Shown piece by piece: positions 9,738 through 20,107 of a stretch of DNA of 64,000 nucleotides; position 1 is the stretch's first letter; the number at the start of each line of letters is the position of its first letter. Source of the stretch: Thalassospira sp. ER-Se-21-Dark (GTDB lineage: Bacteria > Pseudomonadota > Alphaproteobacteria > Rhodospirillales > Thalassospiraceae); assembly GCF_017922435.1 (NCBI RefSeq), contig NZ_VDEZ01000002.1:806001-870000 (forward strand), read 5' to 3'. Below the pieces are notes generated by a model. It saw nothing but the letters and a program-made list of their open reading frames with translations. It ran no database searches and was not told the DNA's origin. The translations under genes and the position numbers were made by a program.

Positions 9738-10089
9738 TGCACAACCTTAGATTTGGCACAGACATACAAGGACTTCGCCAGATCAGCAGAAGGTATCAAT
9801 TCACACACAGATGTAATGATTGGATGAGACACTGTCTCCCCATAGCCCCCTGGCAAACCCGCAAAGCCTCCGTCTTATTGTTATCGGGTAACCCCCGGTT
9901 TTAACCCTCTATGCCGGTCATTCTTTTTGCGACCATTACATAAAGAGCGCGATTAGAGCGAGGACATTAGACACACGATTTCAAACCCTGCAAGCCGCTT
10001 TGACATTTTAGTGAAAATCACCAAAACAGGATTTGAAATTGGCATAAAACACTGACTTCGAAAGTCATCCACGCTTTATATTGTATAAA
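9738..10089. other. Upstream region of the liv operon
   Basis: These 352 bases hold the livH ribosome binding site and presumably its promoter, but I could not pick a convincing -35/-10 pair. No coding sequence or RNA gene was recognised. The part near 9960-10080 is AT-rich. Confidence 0.5.
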
Positions 10090-10281
10090 TTATCCCTTTT
10101 TGAGAACGTATTCAAGTTTTTGTGCAGCAACGCGCTTCAGTTGTTCCGGATTCCGGCTGACAGGTCCGGCAACAGTGACTTCCACGCCTGTTTTGCCGTC
10201 AATGGCCGTACACCGCAGATAGGTGCCGACTTGCCGAAGCTCAAAATAAATCTCGTTCGAGGTGTTATAGCGTGAGGTCAT
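10090..10281 (-). CDS. Small conserved protein (DUF6898-like)
   Basis: The 63-residue product contains the pattern EIYFELRQVGTYLRCTAID...GVEVTVAGP...LKRVAAQKLEYVLKKG. From memory this resembles a short alphaproteobacterial family (DUF6898) of unknown function. I chose the ATG at 10281, because the longer frame that starts at 10389 would run through the terminator hairpin of the preceding gene. The Shine-Dalgarno is weak. It follows the valine-degradation operon on the same strand and ends 352 bp before livH. Confidence 0.65.
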   Translation of the reverse strand: MTSRYNTSNEIYFELRQVGTYLRCTAIDGKTGVEVTVAGPVSRNPEQLKRVAAQKLEYVLKKG

Positions 10282-10351
10282 TGATGCACTGCTGTTATCA
10301 AAAATGGACTTGTCTATTGTGCTCCCATTTTCAGACAACGCAACATATAAC

Positions 10352-10377
10352 AAAACGGGCCCGGAAATCCGGACCCG
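10352..10377 (-). terminator. Terminator of the valine-degradation operon
   Basis: On the minus strand CGGGTCCGG and CCGGGCCCG pair across an ATTT loop (one G-T pair), followed by TTTTG. It sits 28 bases after the 3-hydroxyisobutyrate dehydrogenase stop. Confidence 0.8.
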
Positions 10378-10404
10378 CTGGTTTGGCACCGCTTCTGGGT
10401 ACTT

Positions 10405-11295
10405 CTATTTCTCGCCATCAAGCATTTTAACGATGGCTGAAAAGTCCATACCACCGTTGCCGCCATTGGAATAAAGCGCATACAGGCTTTCGGCCAACGC
10501 CCCCATCGGGGTTGTTGCACCAGATGCCGCTGATGCCTGCTGGGCAAGCTTCAAATCTTTCAGCATCATATCTACCGCAAAGCCCGGCTGATAATCGCGG
10601 TTGGCCGGGGACGTCGGAACCGGACCCGGGACCGGACAATAACTTGTCAAGGCCCAGCACTGACCCGATGCCTTTGAAGACACCTCAAACAGTTTCTGGG
10701 CATCCAGGCCAAGGCGCTTTGCCAGCATGAAGGCCTCGGAAACCGCGATCATGCTGACACCAAGCACCATGTTGTTGCAGATCTTTGCCGCCTGCCCGGC
10801 ACCGCTATCACCGGCATGGATGATATTGCTGCCCATGCCCGCCAAAATAGGCTGTGCACTGGCAAAGTCCGCCTCAGATCCACCAACCATGAATGTCAGC
10901 GTACCCGCCGCCGCACCAGCCGTCCCGCCAGAGATCGGGGCATCAACCACACCAAGACCCGCCGCACGGGCCAGCTCGGCTGCCTTGCGGGCCGAGTCCA
11001 CATCAATTGTCGAACTGTCGATCAGAACCGTGCCCGGCTTGGCATGTGCAATGACACCGTCCGGCCCATCATAAACGCCCAGCACGTGCTTGCCCGCGGG
11101 CAAAACAGTGACAACAAATTCGACATCACTGGCCGCTGCGCCGACCGATGCCGCCTTTGTGGCACCGGCCTCCACCGCCTTTGCCACCGCATCTGCTGAC
11201 AGATCAAAGACCTTGACCGCATGTCCGGCCTTCACGAGGTTGACCGCCATCGGGCCGCCCATATTGCCCAGACCGATAAAACCGATATTCGCCAT
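10405..11295 (-). CDS. mmsB: 3-Hydroxyisobutyrate dehydrogenase
   Basis: MmsB oxidises 3-hydroxyisobutyrate to methylmalonate semialdehyde with NAD in valine degradation. The 296-residue protein has the Rossmann motif GFIGLGNMGGPMA at residues 5-17, the substrate-binding DAPISGGTAGA segment (118-128) and the catalytic Lys171 in GQAAKICNN. It is the last gene of a three-gene operon that begins with isobutyryl-CoA dehydrogenase. A strong ribosome binding site (AGAGGAG) precedes the ATG. Methylmalonate-semialdehyde dehydrogenase, the next enzyme, is not in the window. Confidence 0.95.
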   Translation of the reverse strand: MANIGFIGLGNMGGPMAVNLVKAGHAVKVFDLSADAVAKAVEAGATKAASVGAAASDVEFVVTVLPAGKHVLGVYDGPDGVIAHAKPGTVLIDSSTIDVDSARKAAELARAAGLGVVDAPISGGTAGAAAGTLTFMVGGSEADFASAQPILAGMGSNIIHAGDSGAGQAAKICNNMVLGVSMIAVSEAFMLAKRLGLDAQKLFEVSSKASGQCWALTSYCPVPGPVPTSPANRDYQPGFAVDMMLKDLKLAQQASAASGATTPMGALAESLYALYSNGGNGGMDFSAIVKMLDGEK

Positions 11296-11378
11296 TTGAA
11301 GTCTCCTCTGACACCCTATCTGGGTGTTTTGTTCTGATTTATGGTGATCTGGCAGGGGGATGTTCCCTGCCCAGCATT

Positions 11379-12470
11379 CTAAAGATTAAGCTCTTTGTCT
11401 TTTGGCAGTTTTTCGAAATATTCCGCCACTTCGCGTGGATCGACCTGACCGATATCGCCATGCTGCCATTTCGGCGCGTGATCCTTATCAACAATCACCG
11501 CCCGCACACCTTCAAACAGGTCCGGCTTGCACACCATGCGCTGCGACATTCGGTATTCCATGTTCAGGACCTCTGCCAGCGACATATCGCCCCCCTGACG
11601 GATTTGCTCGAAACTGACGCAAAGGGATGTCGGCGATTTGGCCAGCAACGTCTCAAGCGTCTCTGTGCCAAATGCACTGGCCGCATTCCGCAAGGCTTCA
11701 AAGATCGCCGCGACACTGTCGCCAGAAAAGCAATGATCAATCTCGCTGCGAATTTCTGAAAGTGGCGCTGAACCGAACGGCGTTTCATGCTTATTGAGGA
11801 TATCCTCGGCAATGGCAAAGCCATCACCGTCCCACGCCGCACTTGCCAGTGCACTCTTGATGGCATCCAGTTTCGCACTTTCCGCCCCATGGGTTGCAAG
11901 TCCGGCATAAAGGCAATCTGCGGCCTTGATCCGCGCTCCGGTCAAACCAAGGTACATCCCGATTTTCCCGGGACACCGCGGCAGGAAATATCCCCCGCCA
12001 ACATCCGGGAAAAAGCCAATGCCGGTCTCGGGCATGGCAAACAACGTGCGTTCGGTCACAACCCGGAACCGGCCATGGATGGAAACCCCGACACCACCGC
12101 CCATGGTGATCCCGTCCATCAGTGCGATATAGGGCTTTGGATAGGTCGCGATATAGTGGTTCAGGTGATATTCCCGACGATAGAACGCATCAAGCATCTC
12201 TTCGTCATCAACCTTGCGGGCATCATAAAGGCCGCGGATATCACCGCCGGCGCAGAATGCCTTTTCGCCGGTCCCTTCAATGATGACGACCTTCACCGAA
12301 GTATCCTGTTCCCAGGATTTCAGCTGCGCCATCATCATATCGACCATCACCAGATCAAGCGCGTTTAGCGCCTTGGGACGGTTCAACAGGATACGCCCAA
12401 CCGGCCCGTCCTGCGAAAACAGAACCGGTGCGTCTGCGGTCTCAGTCGGCGAATTTGAAACTATGCTCAT
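11379..12470 (-). CDS. 3-Hydroxyisobutyryl-CoA hydrolase
   Basis: This enoyl-CoA hydratase superfamily enzyme releases CoA from 3-hydroxyisobutyryl-CoA in valine breakdown. The 363-residue length and the extended C-terminal domain distinguish it from ordinary 260-residue hydratases. FCAGGDIRGLYD and ITMGGGVGVSIHGRFRVVTE form the acyl-CoA pocket and oxyanion hole, and MPETGIGFFPDVGGGYFL carries the acidic catalytic residues. It starts three bases after the stop of the dehydrogenase gene and 83 bp before mmsB, consistent with one transcript. Ordinary hydratase activity is less likely because of the neighbours. Confidence 0.93.
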   Translation of the reverse strand: MSIVSNSPTETADAPVLFSQDGPVGRILLNRPKALNALDLVMVDMMMAQLKSWEQDTSVKVVIIEGTGEKAFCAGGDIRGLYDARKVDDEEMLDAFYRREYHLNHYIATYPKPYIALMDGITMGGGVGVSIHGRFRVVTERTLFAMPETGIGFFPDVGGGYFLPRCPGKIGMYLGLTGARIKAADCLYAGLATHGAESAKLDAIKSALASAAWDGDGFAIAEDILNKHETPFGSAPLSEIRSEIDHCFSGDSVAAIFEALRNAASAFGTETLETLLAKSPTSLCVSFEQIRQGGDMSLAEVLNMEYRMSQRMVCKPDLFEGVRAVIVDKDHAPKWQHGDIGQVDPREVAEYFEKLPKDKELNL

Positions 12471-12473
12471 AAC

Positions 12474-13613
12474 CTAGTCTTTCAGGGCTGCACGCGCGAT
12501 GATCAGACGCATGATTTCATTGGTACCTTCAAGGATCTGGTGCACGCGCAAGTCACGCAAAAGCCGCTCGATGGGGTATTCACGAATATAACCATATCCG
12601 CCATGAAGCTGCAGCGCTTCGTTACAGACATTAAAGCCGATATCGGTCGCAAACCGTTTGGCCATCGCACAGAATTGCGTGGCATCATCGGTCTTGTGAT
12701 CCAGCTTCCATGCCCCTTTATGAAGCATCAGCCGGGCGGCTTCGAGTTCGGTGACCATATCAGCAAATTTGAATTGCAATGCCTGAAACTGATCAAGGCT
12801 TTTGCCAAATTGTTTGCGGACTTTCATGTGTTCGCGGGCATGCTCCATTGCCGCACGCGCACCACCGATCGAACAGGCCGCGATATTTAACCGCCCGCCA
12901 TCAAGGCCCTTCATGGCGAATTTGAAACCTTCGCCCTCTTCGCCCAGACGGTTTTCGACCGGCACCTTGCAATTACTAAAGATAACGGCCGCGGTCGGCT
13001 GACTGTTCCAGCCCATTTTTTCTTCAAGCTTGCCAAATGATAGCCCCTCGGCATCCTTTGGCACGATAAAGGTCGAAATGCCTTTCGGGCTGTCATCGCC
13101 CGTCCGCGCCATGACGACATAAATGTCGCTGCGCGATCCACCGGAAATAAACGCCTTCTCGCCATTAAGGATGTAATGGTCGCCATCGCGTTCAGCCCGG
13201 GTTCGAAGAGACCCTGCATCCGATCCGGCCCCCGGTTCGGTCAGGCAGTAACTCGCGAAATGGTCCATGGTGACGAGTTTCGGCAGATATTTCGCGCGCT
13301 GCGCGTCATTGCCAAATGTGTCGATCATCCAGCAGGCCATATTGTGGATCGAAATATATGCCGCTGTTGATGGGCAGGCCGCAGCAAGTTCTTCAAAAAT
13401 AACCGCCGCATCAAGCCGCCCAAGTCCCGTTCCGCCATGTTCCTCGCCGGTATAGATCGCGGCAAAACCAAGTTCGGCTGCCTTGCGCAGTGTTTCCTCG
13501 GGGAAGATGTGGTTCGCATCCCAGTCGCCCGCATATGGCGCCATTTCATTCTGCGCGAAATCACGCGCAGCTTGGGCAAATGCCTGCTGATCTTCAGACA
13601 GGTTGAATTCCAT
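12474..13613 (-). CDS. Isobutyryl-CoA dehydrogenase (acyl-CoA dehydrogenase family)
   Basis: This FAD enzyme probably oxidises isobutyryl-CoA to methacrylyl-CoA in valine degradation. The 379-residue length is typical. The signatures ASYCLTEPGAGSDAGS (FAD binding), GYGYIREYPIERLLRD and the catalytic glutamate, about residue 362 in ILEGTNEI, are present. Substrate is inferred mainly from the operon: it is followed by the CoA hydrolase and dehydrogenase specific to the valine route. Methacrylyl-CoA hydratase could be supplied by a general enoyl-CoA hydratase elsewhere. It is the operon's first gene, with two inverted repeats upstream. Confidence 0.9.
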   Translation of the reverse strand: MEFNLSEDQQAFAQAARDFAQNEMAPYAGDWDANHIFPEETLRKAAELGFAAIYTGEEHGGTGLGRLDAAVIFEELAAACPSTAAYISIHNMACWMIDTFGNDAQRAKYLPKLVTMDHFASYCLTEPGAGSDAGSLRTRAERDGDHYILNGEKAFISGGSRSDIYVVMARTGDDSPKGISTFIVPKDAEGLSFGKLEEKMGWNSQPTAAVIFSNCKVPVENRLGEEGEGFKFAMKGLDGGRLNIAACSIGGARAAMEHAREHMKVRKQFGKSLDQFQALQFKFADMVTELEAARLMLHKGAWKLDHKTDDATQFCAMAKRFATDIGFNVCNEALQLHGGYGYIREYPIERLLRDLRVHQILEGTNEIMRLIIARAALKD

Positions 13614-13647
13614 TGGATCGCCGCCTCTTTTGATTTTCTATTTTCCC

Positions 13648-13664
13648 TTTACGTAAACGTGAAA
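13648..13664 (-). promoter_or_regulatory. LiuR-like operator before the valine-degradation operon
   Basis: TTTACGTAAACGTGAAA contains a perfect 10-base palindrome (TTTACGTAAA) and lies 35 bases before the isobutyryl-CoA dehydrogenase start. From memory it is close to the operator described for LiuR, the MerR-family regulator of branched-chain amino acid degradation in proteobacteria. No liuR gene is in the window. Confidence 0.55.
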
Positions 13665-13682
13665 TCTGCTGCTTGTCAATTC

Positions 13683-13704
13683 ATTCGGTATAATCGTACC
13701 GAAT
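13683..13704. promoter_or_regulatory. 8-6-8 inverted repeat in the divergent valine operon / metY promoter region
   Basis: ATTCGGTA and TACCGAAT are perfect inverted repeats separated by TAATCG. The same architecture with two changed bases per arm pair recurs at 23127-23148. It looks like a dimeric repressor operator; the regulator is unknown. Confidence 0.55.
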
Positions 13705-13840
13705 TATCACAATTCTCGTCCTGAACGCCTATGGCGTGCATGTTGCTTTGGCATTTCGCCAAATCTTCCTTGCGAATACAGGGCTGCTGCGCATACCCTC
13801 CTCGCCTCAGGAATCACAATAAATCAGGGAAACAGTCATC

Positions 13841-15127
13841 ATGTCTTCGACCAAGCCGGAAACAATTGTCCTTCATGCAGGCTATCGCGCCGAACCGACA
13901 ACCGGTTCTGTCGCCGTCCCGCTCTATCAAACCACCAGTTATCAGTTCCGCGACACCCAGCATGCCGCAGACCTTTTTGCGCTTAAGGAACTGGGCAACA
14001 TCTATACCCGCCTGATGAACCCGACCAATGATGTGCTTGAACAGCGCGTGGCGGCCCTTGATGGCGGCGCTGCGGCGGTTGCACTGGCATCGGGCCAGGC
14101 GGCATCGACCTTTGCGGTGCTGAACATCGCACAGGCGGGTGACAACATTGTCAGCTCAACCGACCTTTATGGTGGCACCTGGAACCTGTTTGCCAACACC
14201 TTCAAGCAAATGGGCATCGAAGTCCGTTTTGCCGATCCGGCCGATCCGGAAAACTTCCGTCGCCTTGCCGATGACAAAACGCGCGCGTTCTATGCCGAAA
14301 CCCTGCCCAACCCGAAACTGCAAGTCTTCCCGATCCGCGAAGTTGCCGATATCGGGGATGATTTGGGCATTCCGTTGATCGTTGATAACACCGCCGCCCC
14401 GGTGATCTGTAAACCGATTGATCATGGTGCCAGCATCGTGATGTATTCCACCACCAAATTCATTGCCGGTCACGGCACGTCTGTTGGCGGCATCGTGGTT
14501 GATTCGGGCAAGTTTGATTGGGAGAAACACGCCAAACGCTTCCCGCTTCTCAATGAACCGGACCCCAGCTATCACGGTGCGGTTTGGACCGAGGCCGTCA
14601 AACCGATTGGCCCGGTGGCTTACGCGATCAAACTGCGCTGCACGTTGCTGCGCGACGTTGGTGCCGCGGCATCGCCGTTCAATTCCTTCCAGACCATTCA
14701 GGGCATGGAAACCTTGCCGCTTCGGATGGAACGCCATTGCGAAAACGCGCTCAAGGTTACCGACTTCCTGGCATCTCACCCGAAGGTCACCAAGGTCATC
14801 CATCCCAGCAAACAGGATGGCGAAGCCCGCCGTCGCGCGGATAAGTACCTCAAGGGTGGTTTGGGCTCTTTGATGGGCTTTGAACTGGCAGGTGGCAAAG
14901 ATGCCGGCGAGAAATTCATCAACGCGCTGGAGCTGCTCTACCACGTGGCCAATATCGGTGACACGCGGTCGCTTGCCATTCACCCGGCCACCACGACTCA
15001 CAGCCAGCTCTCAGAGGAAGATCGTCTGTCATCGGGTGTGACTGATGGCTATGTCCGCCTGTCGATTGGCATAGAACATATTGATGACATTCTGGCGGAT
15101 TTGACCCAGGCACTTGATAAAGCCTGA
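13841..15127 (+). CDS. metY: O-acetylhomoserine sulfhydrylase (MetY)
   Basis: MetY makes homocysteine from O-acetylhomoserine and sulfide in methionine synthesis, using PLP. The 428-residue length matches the MetY subgroup of the Cys/Met-metabolism PLP family; cystathionine synthases and lyases are nearer 390. The PLP lysine is Lys206 in MYSTTKFIAGHGTS, and the N-terminal AVPLYQTTSYQF and NIYTRLMNPTNDVLEQR segments are typical. It is transcribed alone, divergent from the valine operon, and ends at a terminator. The leader holds small hairpins (13727-13737, 13747-13763), but I did not recognise a SAM riboswitch. Confidence 0.92.
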   Translation: MSSTKPETIVLHAGYRAEPTTGSVAVPLYQTTSYQFRDTQHAADLFALKELGNIYTRLMNPTNDVLEQRVAALDGGAAAVALASGQAASTFAVLNIAQAGDNIVSSTDLYGGTWNLFANTFKQMGIEVRFADPADPENFRRLADDKTRAFYAETLPNPKLQVFPIREVADIGDDLGIPLIVDNTAAPVICKPIDHGASIVMYSTTKFIAGHGTSVGGIVVDSGKFDWEKHAKRFPLLNEPDPSYHGAVWTEAVKPIGPVAYAIKLRCTLLRDVGAAASPFNSFQTIQGMETLPLRMERHCENALKVTDFLASHPKVTKVIHPSKQDGEARRRADKYLKGGLGSLMGFELAGGKDAGEKFINALELLYHVANIGDTRSLAIHPATTTHSQLSEEDRLSSGVTDGYVRLSIGIEHIDDILADLTQALDKA

Positions 15128-15153
15128 TAAACCGCCAAAGACTGCTTTGCTGC

Positions 15154-15186
15154 AAAACCGGTCAGACCTTCGTCTGGCCGGTTTTT
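15154..15186 (+). terminator. Terminator after metY
   Basis: AAAACCGGTCAGAC and GTCTGGCCGGTTTTT pair across a CTTC loop with one mismatch/wobble, ending in a T-run. Confidence 0.85.
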
Positions 15187-15259
15187 CTATTGACGCTTTT
15201 GCATGTCCGGGCTAACCAATATCGGCAATACATGCACAACATGCAAAACAGGCATATAA

Positions 15260-16021
15260 ATGTCGAGCGTTTCAAACCGTCAGGACGAAATCCAGAAACT
15301 GCTGCGCAGTAAGGGCACGGTTCATATCCACGATCTGGCCGCCCTGTTTCACGCATCCCTTGATACCATCCGCCGCGACCTGCGCCAGATGGAGGAAGAT
15401 GGTTATTTGCGCCGTATTCACGGTGGGGCAGTCCTGCCCAATTTGGCACAGGAAAGTTACGCGGAACGCGCACAGGAACTACAACCCGAACGCACCGCGA
15501 TTGCCCAAAAGGCCGCACGCGAACTGATCCCCGATGATTGCGTGGCGTTTTTCGATAGCGGCACCACCGTGTGTGAAGTTGCACGCAACCTCAAACCATC
15601 CTTTCGCGGCACGGTGATTACCGTCAACCCGATGATCGCAGTCGAACTCGCCAATCATCCGAATGCCGAGGTCATCATGTTGGGTGGCACGCTTCGCAAA
15701 ACAGATATGGTGGTATGCGGCCCGACGACCCTTGATCAACTCAGAAGCTTTAATGCCGATATCGCACTCCTTGGCACCTGTGCGCTTCACCCCGAGGCAG
15801 GCCTGTCGACCAGCAGCACCGAAGAACGCGCGACCAAGGCGGCCATGATCGCCCAATCGGCCGAAGTCATTGCCATCACCACCGCCGACAAACTTGAAAC
15901 CAGTCTGCCGCACCGGGTCTGCGACATTGATGCGATTTCCCATCTGGTCACCGGTCGCAAACTTTCAAACGGCTATCTTGCCAATTACACCCGGCGTGGC
16001 TTGAACGTCATTCAGGCCTGA
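15260..16021 (+). CDS. DeoR family transcriptional regulator
   Basis: The 253-residue protein has an N-terminal winged helix (about residues 5-60) with the recognition helix DTIRRDL at residues 35-41 followed by RRIHGGAV, then the DeoR sugar-phosphate sensing domain (DCVAFFDSGTTV near residues 93-104). Members repress sugar or nucleoside catabolic genes and respond to phosphorylated sugars. The neighbouring MFS transporter, 34 bp downstream, is the most likely co-transcribed target. The inducer cannot be told from sequence. Confidence 0.92.
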   Translation: MSSVSNRQDEIQKLLRSKGTVHIHDLAALFHASLDTIRRDLRQMEEDGYLRRIHGGAVLPNLAQESYAERAQELQPERTAIAQKAARELIPDDCVAFFDSGTTVCEVARNLKPSFRGTVITVNPMIAVELANHPNAEVIMLGGTLRKTDMVVCGPTTLDQLRSFNADIALLGTCALHPEAGLSTSSTEERATKAAMIAQSAEVIAITTADKLETSLPHRVCDIDAISHLVTGRKLSNGYLANYTRRGLNVIQA

Positions 16022-16055
16022 TCGCCTGCCCTCGCCTTGCGGAGAAACTCGTTAA

Positions 16056-18313
<2,258 letters not shown>

Positions 18314-18340
18314 TTTCACCGCCGCCACGGCAAGTAATAA

Positions 18341-18366
18341 AAAAGGGCCTCAATCGAGGCCCTTTT
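18341..18366. terminator. Bidirectional terminator between hemB and the HAD gene
   Basis: AAAAGGGCCTC and GAGGCCCTTTT form a perfect 11-bp stem with an AATC loop. It serves both converging genes. Confidence 0.88.
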
Positions 18367-18388
18367 GCTTTGGGATGCGAACATCAAA

Positions 18389-19360
18389 TCATGCGGACTT
18401 TGCCGCAATGCCATCCGCATCATCTTCAATGCCATAGCCAATCGCCCGCGCACAGAAATGCGGACGCAGTCCGGATCGGGCAAACACACCTTCGATATCC
18501 TGCCCATCAAGGAACCCGCCCTGATGGACCAAAAGGGTCTTGATGCCCGACGCCAATCCACCCAGCACATCGGTATGCACCGTATCGCCCACCATCAGCA
18601 CACGGCTGCGGTCAACACCGGGATGGCGTTTCAGGACTTCCTCGAAAACATGGTGATACGGTTTGCCAACGCATTGCGGCATGACACCGGATGCATCGCC
18701 CGCCAGATGCGCGAAGTACCCCGACTCAACCGACAGGAAATCGCCCATCGGCGCACAAATGTCGGGGTTACCGACCAGAACTGGCCGCGGATTATCCTTA
18801 AGGCTCTGTTCCAGAAGGGCTTGCTGGGTATCGGTCCAACTATCGGAGTCAATCAACAGGAACCCGCCAACCGCATCGTAAAGCGCGCTGTCACTGCCAA
18901 GCGGCTCGACCCGACCGGGCAGAATATCAAACGGCCAGTCGGTCGGCGCCATTGCCCCCCAATGGGTGATGTCGGAATATTCGCCCATCAGCGGGGCGAC
19001 AAACTGCTGGCTGCTGATCAGGCTGTTATTGTCAAAATCAAAGCCGCGTTTGCGATGACGCGCCAGAATCGCCTCGGCCGAGCTTGAGGCATCATTGGTG
19101 ACAACCGCAATCTTCTTGCCCATTTCCTGCAAGGTCGCGACTGTCTTGACCGCACCGGGAATGGCACTTTGCCCGCTATTTAGCACACCAAAGGCATCAA
19201 ACACGATCAGATCAAACTGCTCGGCAATCGCCAAAAGATTATCGACATAATCGGTTGCTGCCGGAACGGCATCGGGTGTGACCTGTGGCAAACGCGGTGC
19301 ATAGCGCAAATAGGCATCCAGGGCCTGCGCAAAATCCAGTTGCAACCGATTGGCACTCAT
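18389..19360 (-). CDS. HAD superfamily class IIA hydrolase (TIGR01459-like)
   Basis: The 323-residue protein belongs to the NagD-like class IIA of HAD phosphatases. Motif I is FDAFGVLN near residue 65, with Phe where the usual second aspartate stands; motif II is VVTNDASSS; the C-terminal part has KPYHHVFEEVLKR and RVLMVGDTVHTDVLGG. Such a change is, from memory, usual in the TIGR01459 group (Trp or Phe). The substrate is unknown; sugar phosphates or pyridoxal phosphate are possible. I chose the ATG at 19360 because GGGAG lies eight bases upstream. It converges on hemB. Confidence 0.85.
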   Translation of the reverse strand: MSANRLQLDFAQALDAYLRYAPRLPQVTPDAVPAATDYVDNLLAIAEQFDLIVFDAFGVLNSGQSAIPGAVKTVATLQEMGKKIAVVTNDASSSAEAILARHRKRGFDFDNNSLISSQQFVAPLMGEYSDITHWGAMAPTDWPFDILPGRVEPLGSDSALYDAVGGFLLIDSDSWTDTQQALLEQSLKDNPRPVLVGNPDICAPMGDFLSVESGYFAHLAGDASGVMPQCVGKPYHHVFEEVLKRHPGVDRSRVLMVGDTVHTDVLGGLASGIKTLLVHQGGFLDGQDIEGVFARSGLRPHFCARAIGYGIEDDADGIAAKSA

Positions 19361-19839
19361 CGTCATTTCTCCCACACGAACGGCACGTTATTAAAATTCT
19401 GGCGTATTCAAACCGATTAGCGCGTTAATTACACCCAAAATTATTCGCAACACCACAAACGCGGATAATCAACCAGAACACATCACGCAAGTTCATTACC
19501 CATGCACCACACGCATGGCAATAAAAAGCATCAAATCTGCATCAGCTATTCAGTTTAGAACAGTTAACGAGAGATTTCAGGGATTTCTGCGCTTTTCAAT
19601 CCGCAGACATGCAAAAAACGCATTGGATTATATCCGCAATCCCCCTTAGATTGTCCTCACGAAATGAATAGGACGTATCGACTGATGAATGCGCCACCAA
19701 GCAGTTGATCATTCGATACATCCCATGCAAACCGACACGTCAAACCAGCTAACTATTCCTGTGCGGAATATCTCGGTGAGAACATGCCGGTTAACTGAAC
19801 AGACGCCGAATAATCGGCCGGTTTGAAATAGGTGATGAA
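19361..19839. other. Intergenic region between divergent HAD and DUF1127 genes
   Basis: About 480 bases, relatively AT-rich. I find no convincing coding sequence; frames on the minus strand overlapping 19709-20040 are shadows of the DUF1127 gene. It presumably holds the two divergent promoters and a fairly long leader for the DUF1127 mRNA. Confidence 0.5.
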
Positions 19840-19998
19840 ATGATCGTAACCAAGATTTTTGCTTTCCTTCGCGCTCTGCGCGTTCAGTACCAGACCCAGA
19901 ATGCGCTGCGTAAACTTGATACGCGCGAACTGGCAGACATCGGTTTGAACCGCGACATGATCGACGATGTAGCACACCGTGTTGCTTTCGGTCGCTAA
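19840..19998 (+). CDS. DUF1127 (YjiS-like) microprotein
   Basis: This 52-residue basic protein carries the DUF1127 signature: an N-terminal amphipathic stretch followed by LRKLDTRELADIGLNRDMI. Family members in alphaproteobacteria are small, abundant and often induced by stress or stationary phase; some bind RNA and affect phosphate, carbon or motility regulation. AGGTG lies seven bases before the ATG and a strong terminator follows within 30 bases, so it is a stand-alone short gene. It is shorter than usual gene-finder cut-offs and easily missed. Confidence 0.9.
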   Translation: MIVTKIFAFLRALRVQYQTQNALRKLDTRELADIGLNRDMIDDVAHRVAFGR

Positions 19999-20025
19999 GC
20001 CACGACCGTAGCGTCCATGAGGAAG

Positions 20026-20056
20026 ACCCCGACAGAGCATCTGTCGGGGTTTTTCT
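20026..20056 (+). terminator. Terminator after the DUF1127 gene
   Basis: ACCCCGACAG and CTGTCGGGGT pair perfectly across AGCAT, followed by TTTTCTTT. A-residues on the left side are few, so it mainly serves the plus strand. Confidence 0.88.
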
Positions 20057-20107
20057 TTGTCCGAATTTTGGGATTGCCGCTAAAAGATCCGCTTTGCCTG
20101 CATCGTC

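Noticed and set aside
10282-10389. N-terminal extension of the small protein at 10090-10281
   Set aside because: It would run through a strong terminator hairpin of the preceding gene and the extra residues show no conservation pattern.
13705-13840. SAM riboswitch in the metY leader
   Set aside because: I looked for SAM-II or SAM/SAH features, which are common before methionine genes in this class, and saw only small unrelated hairpins.
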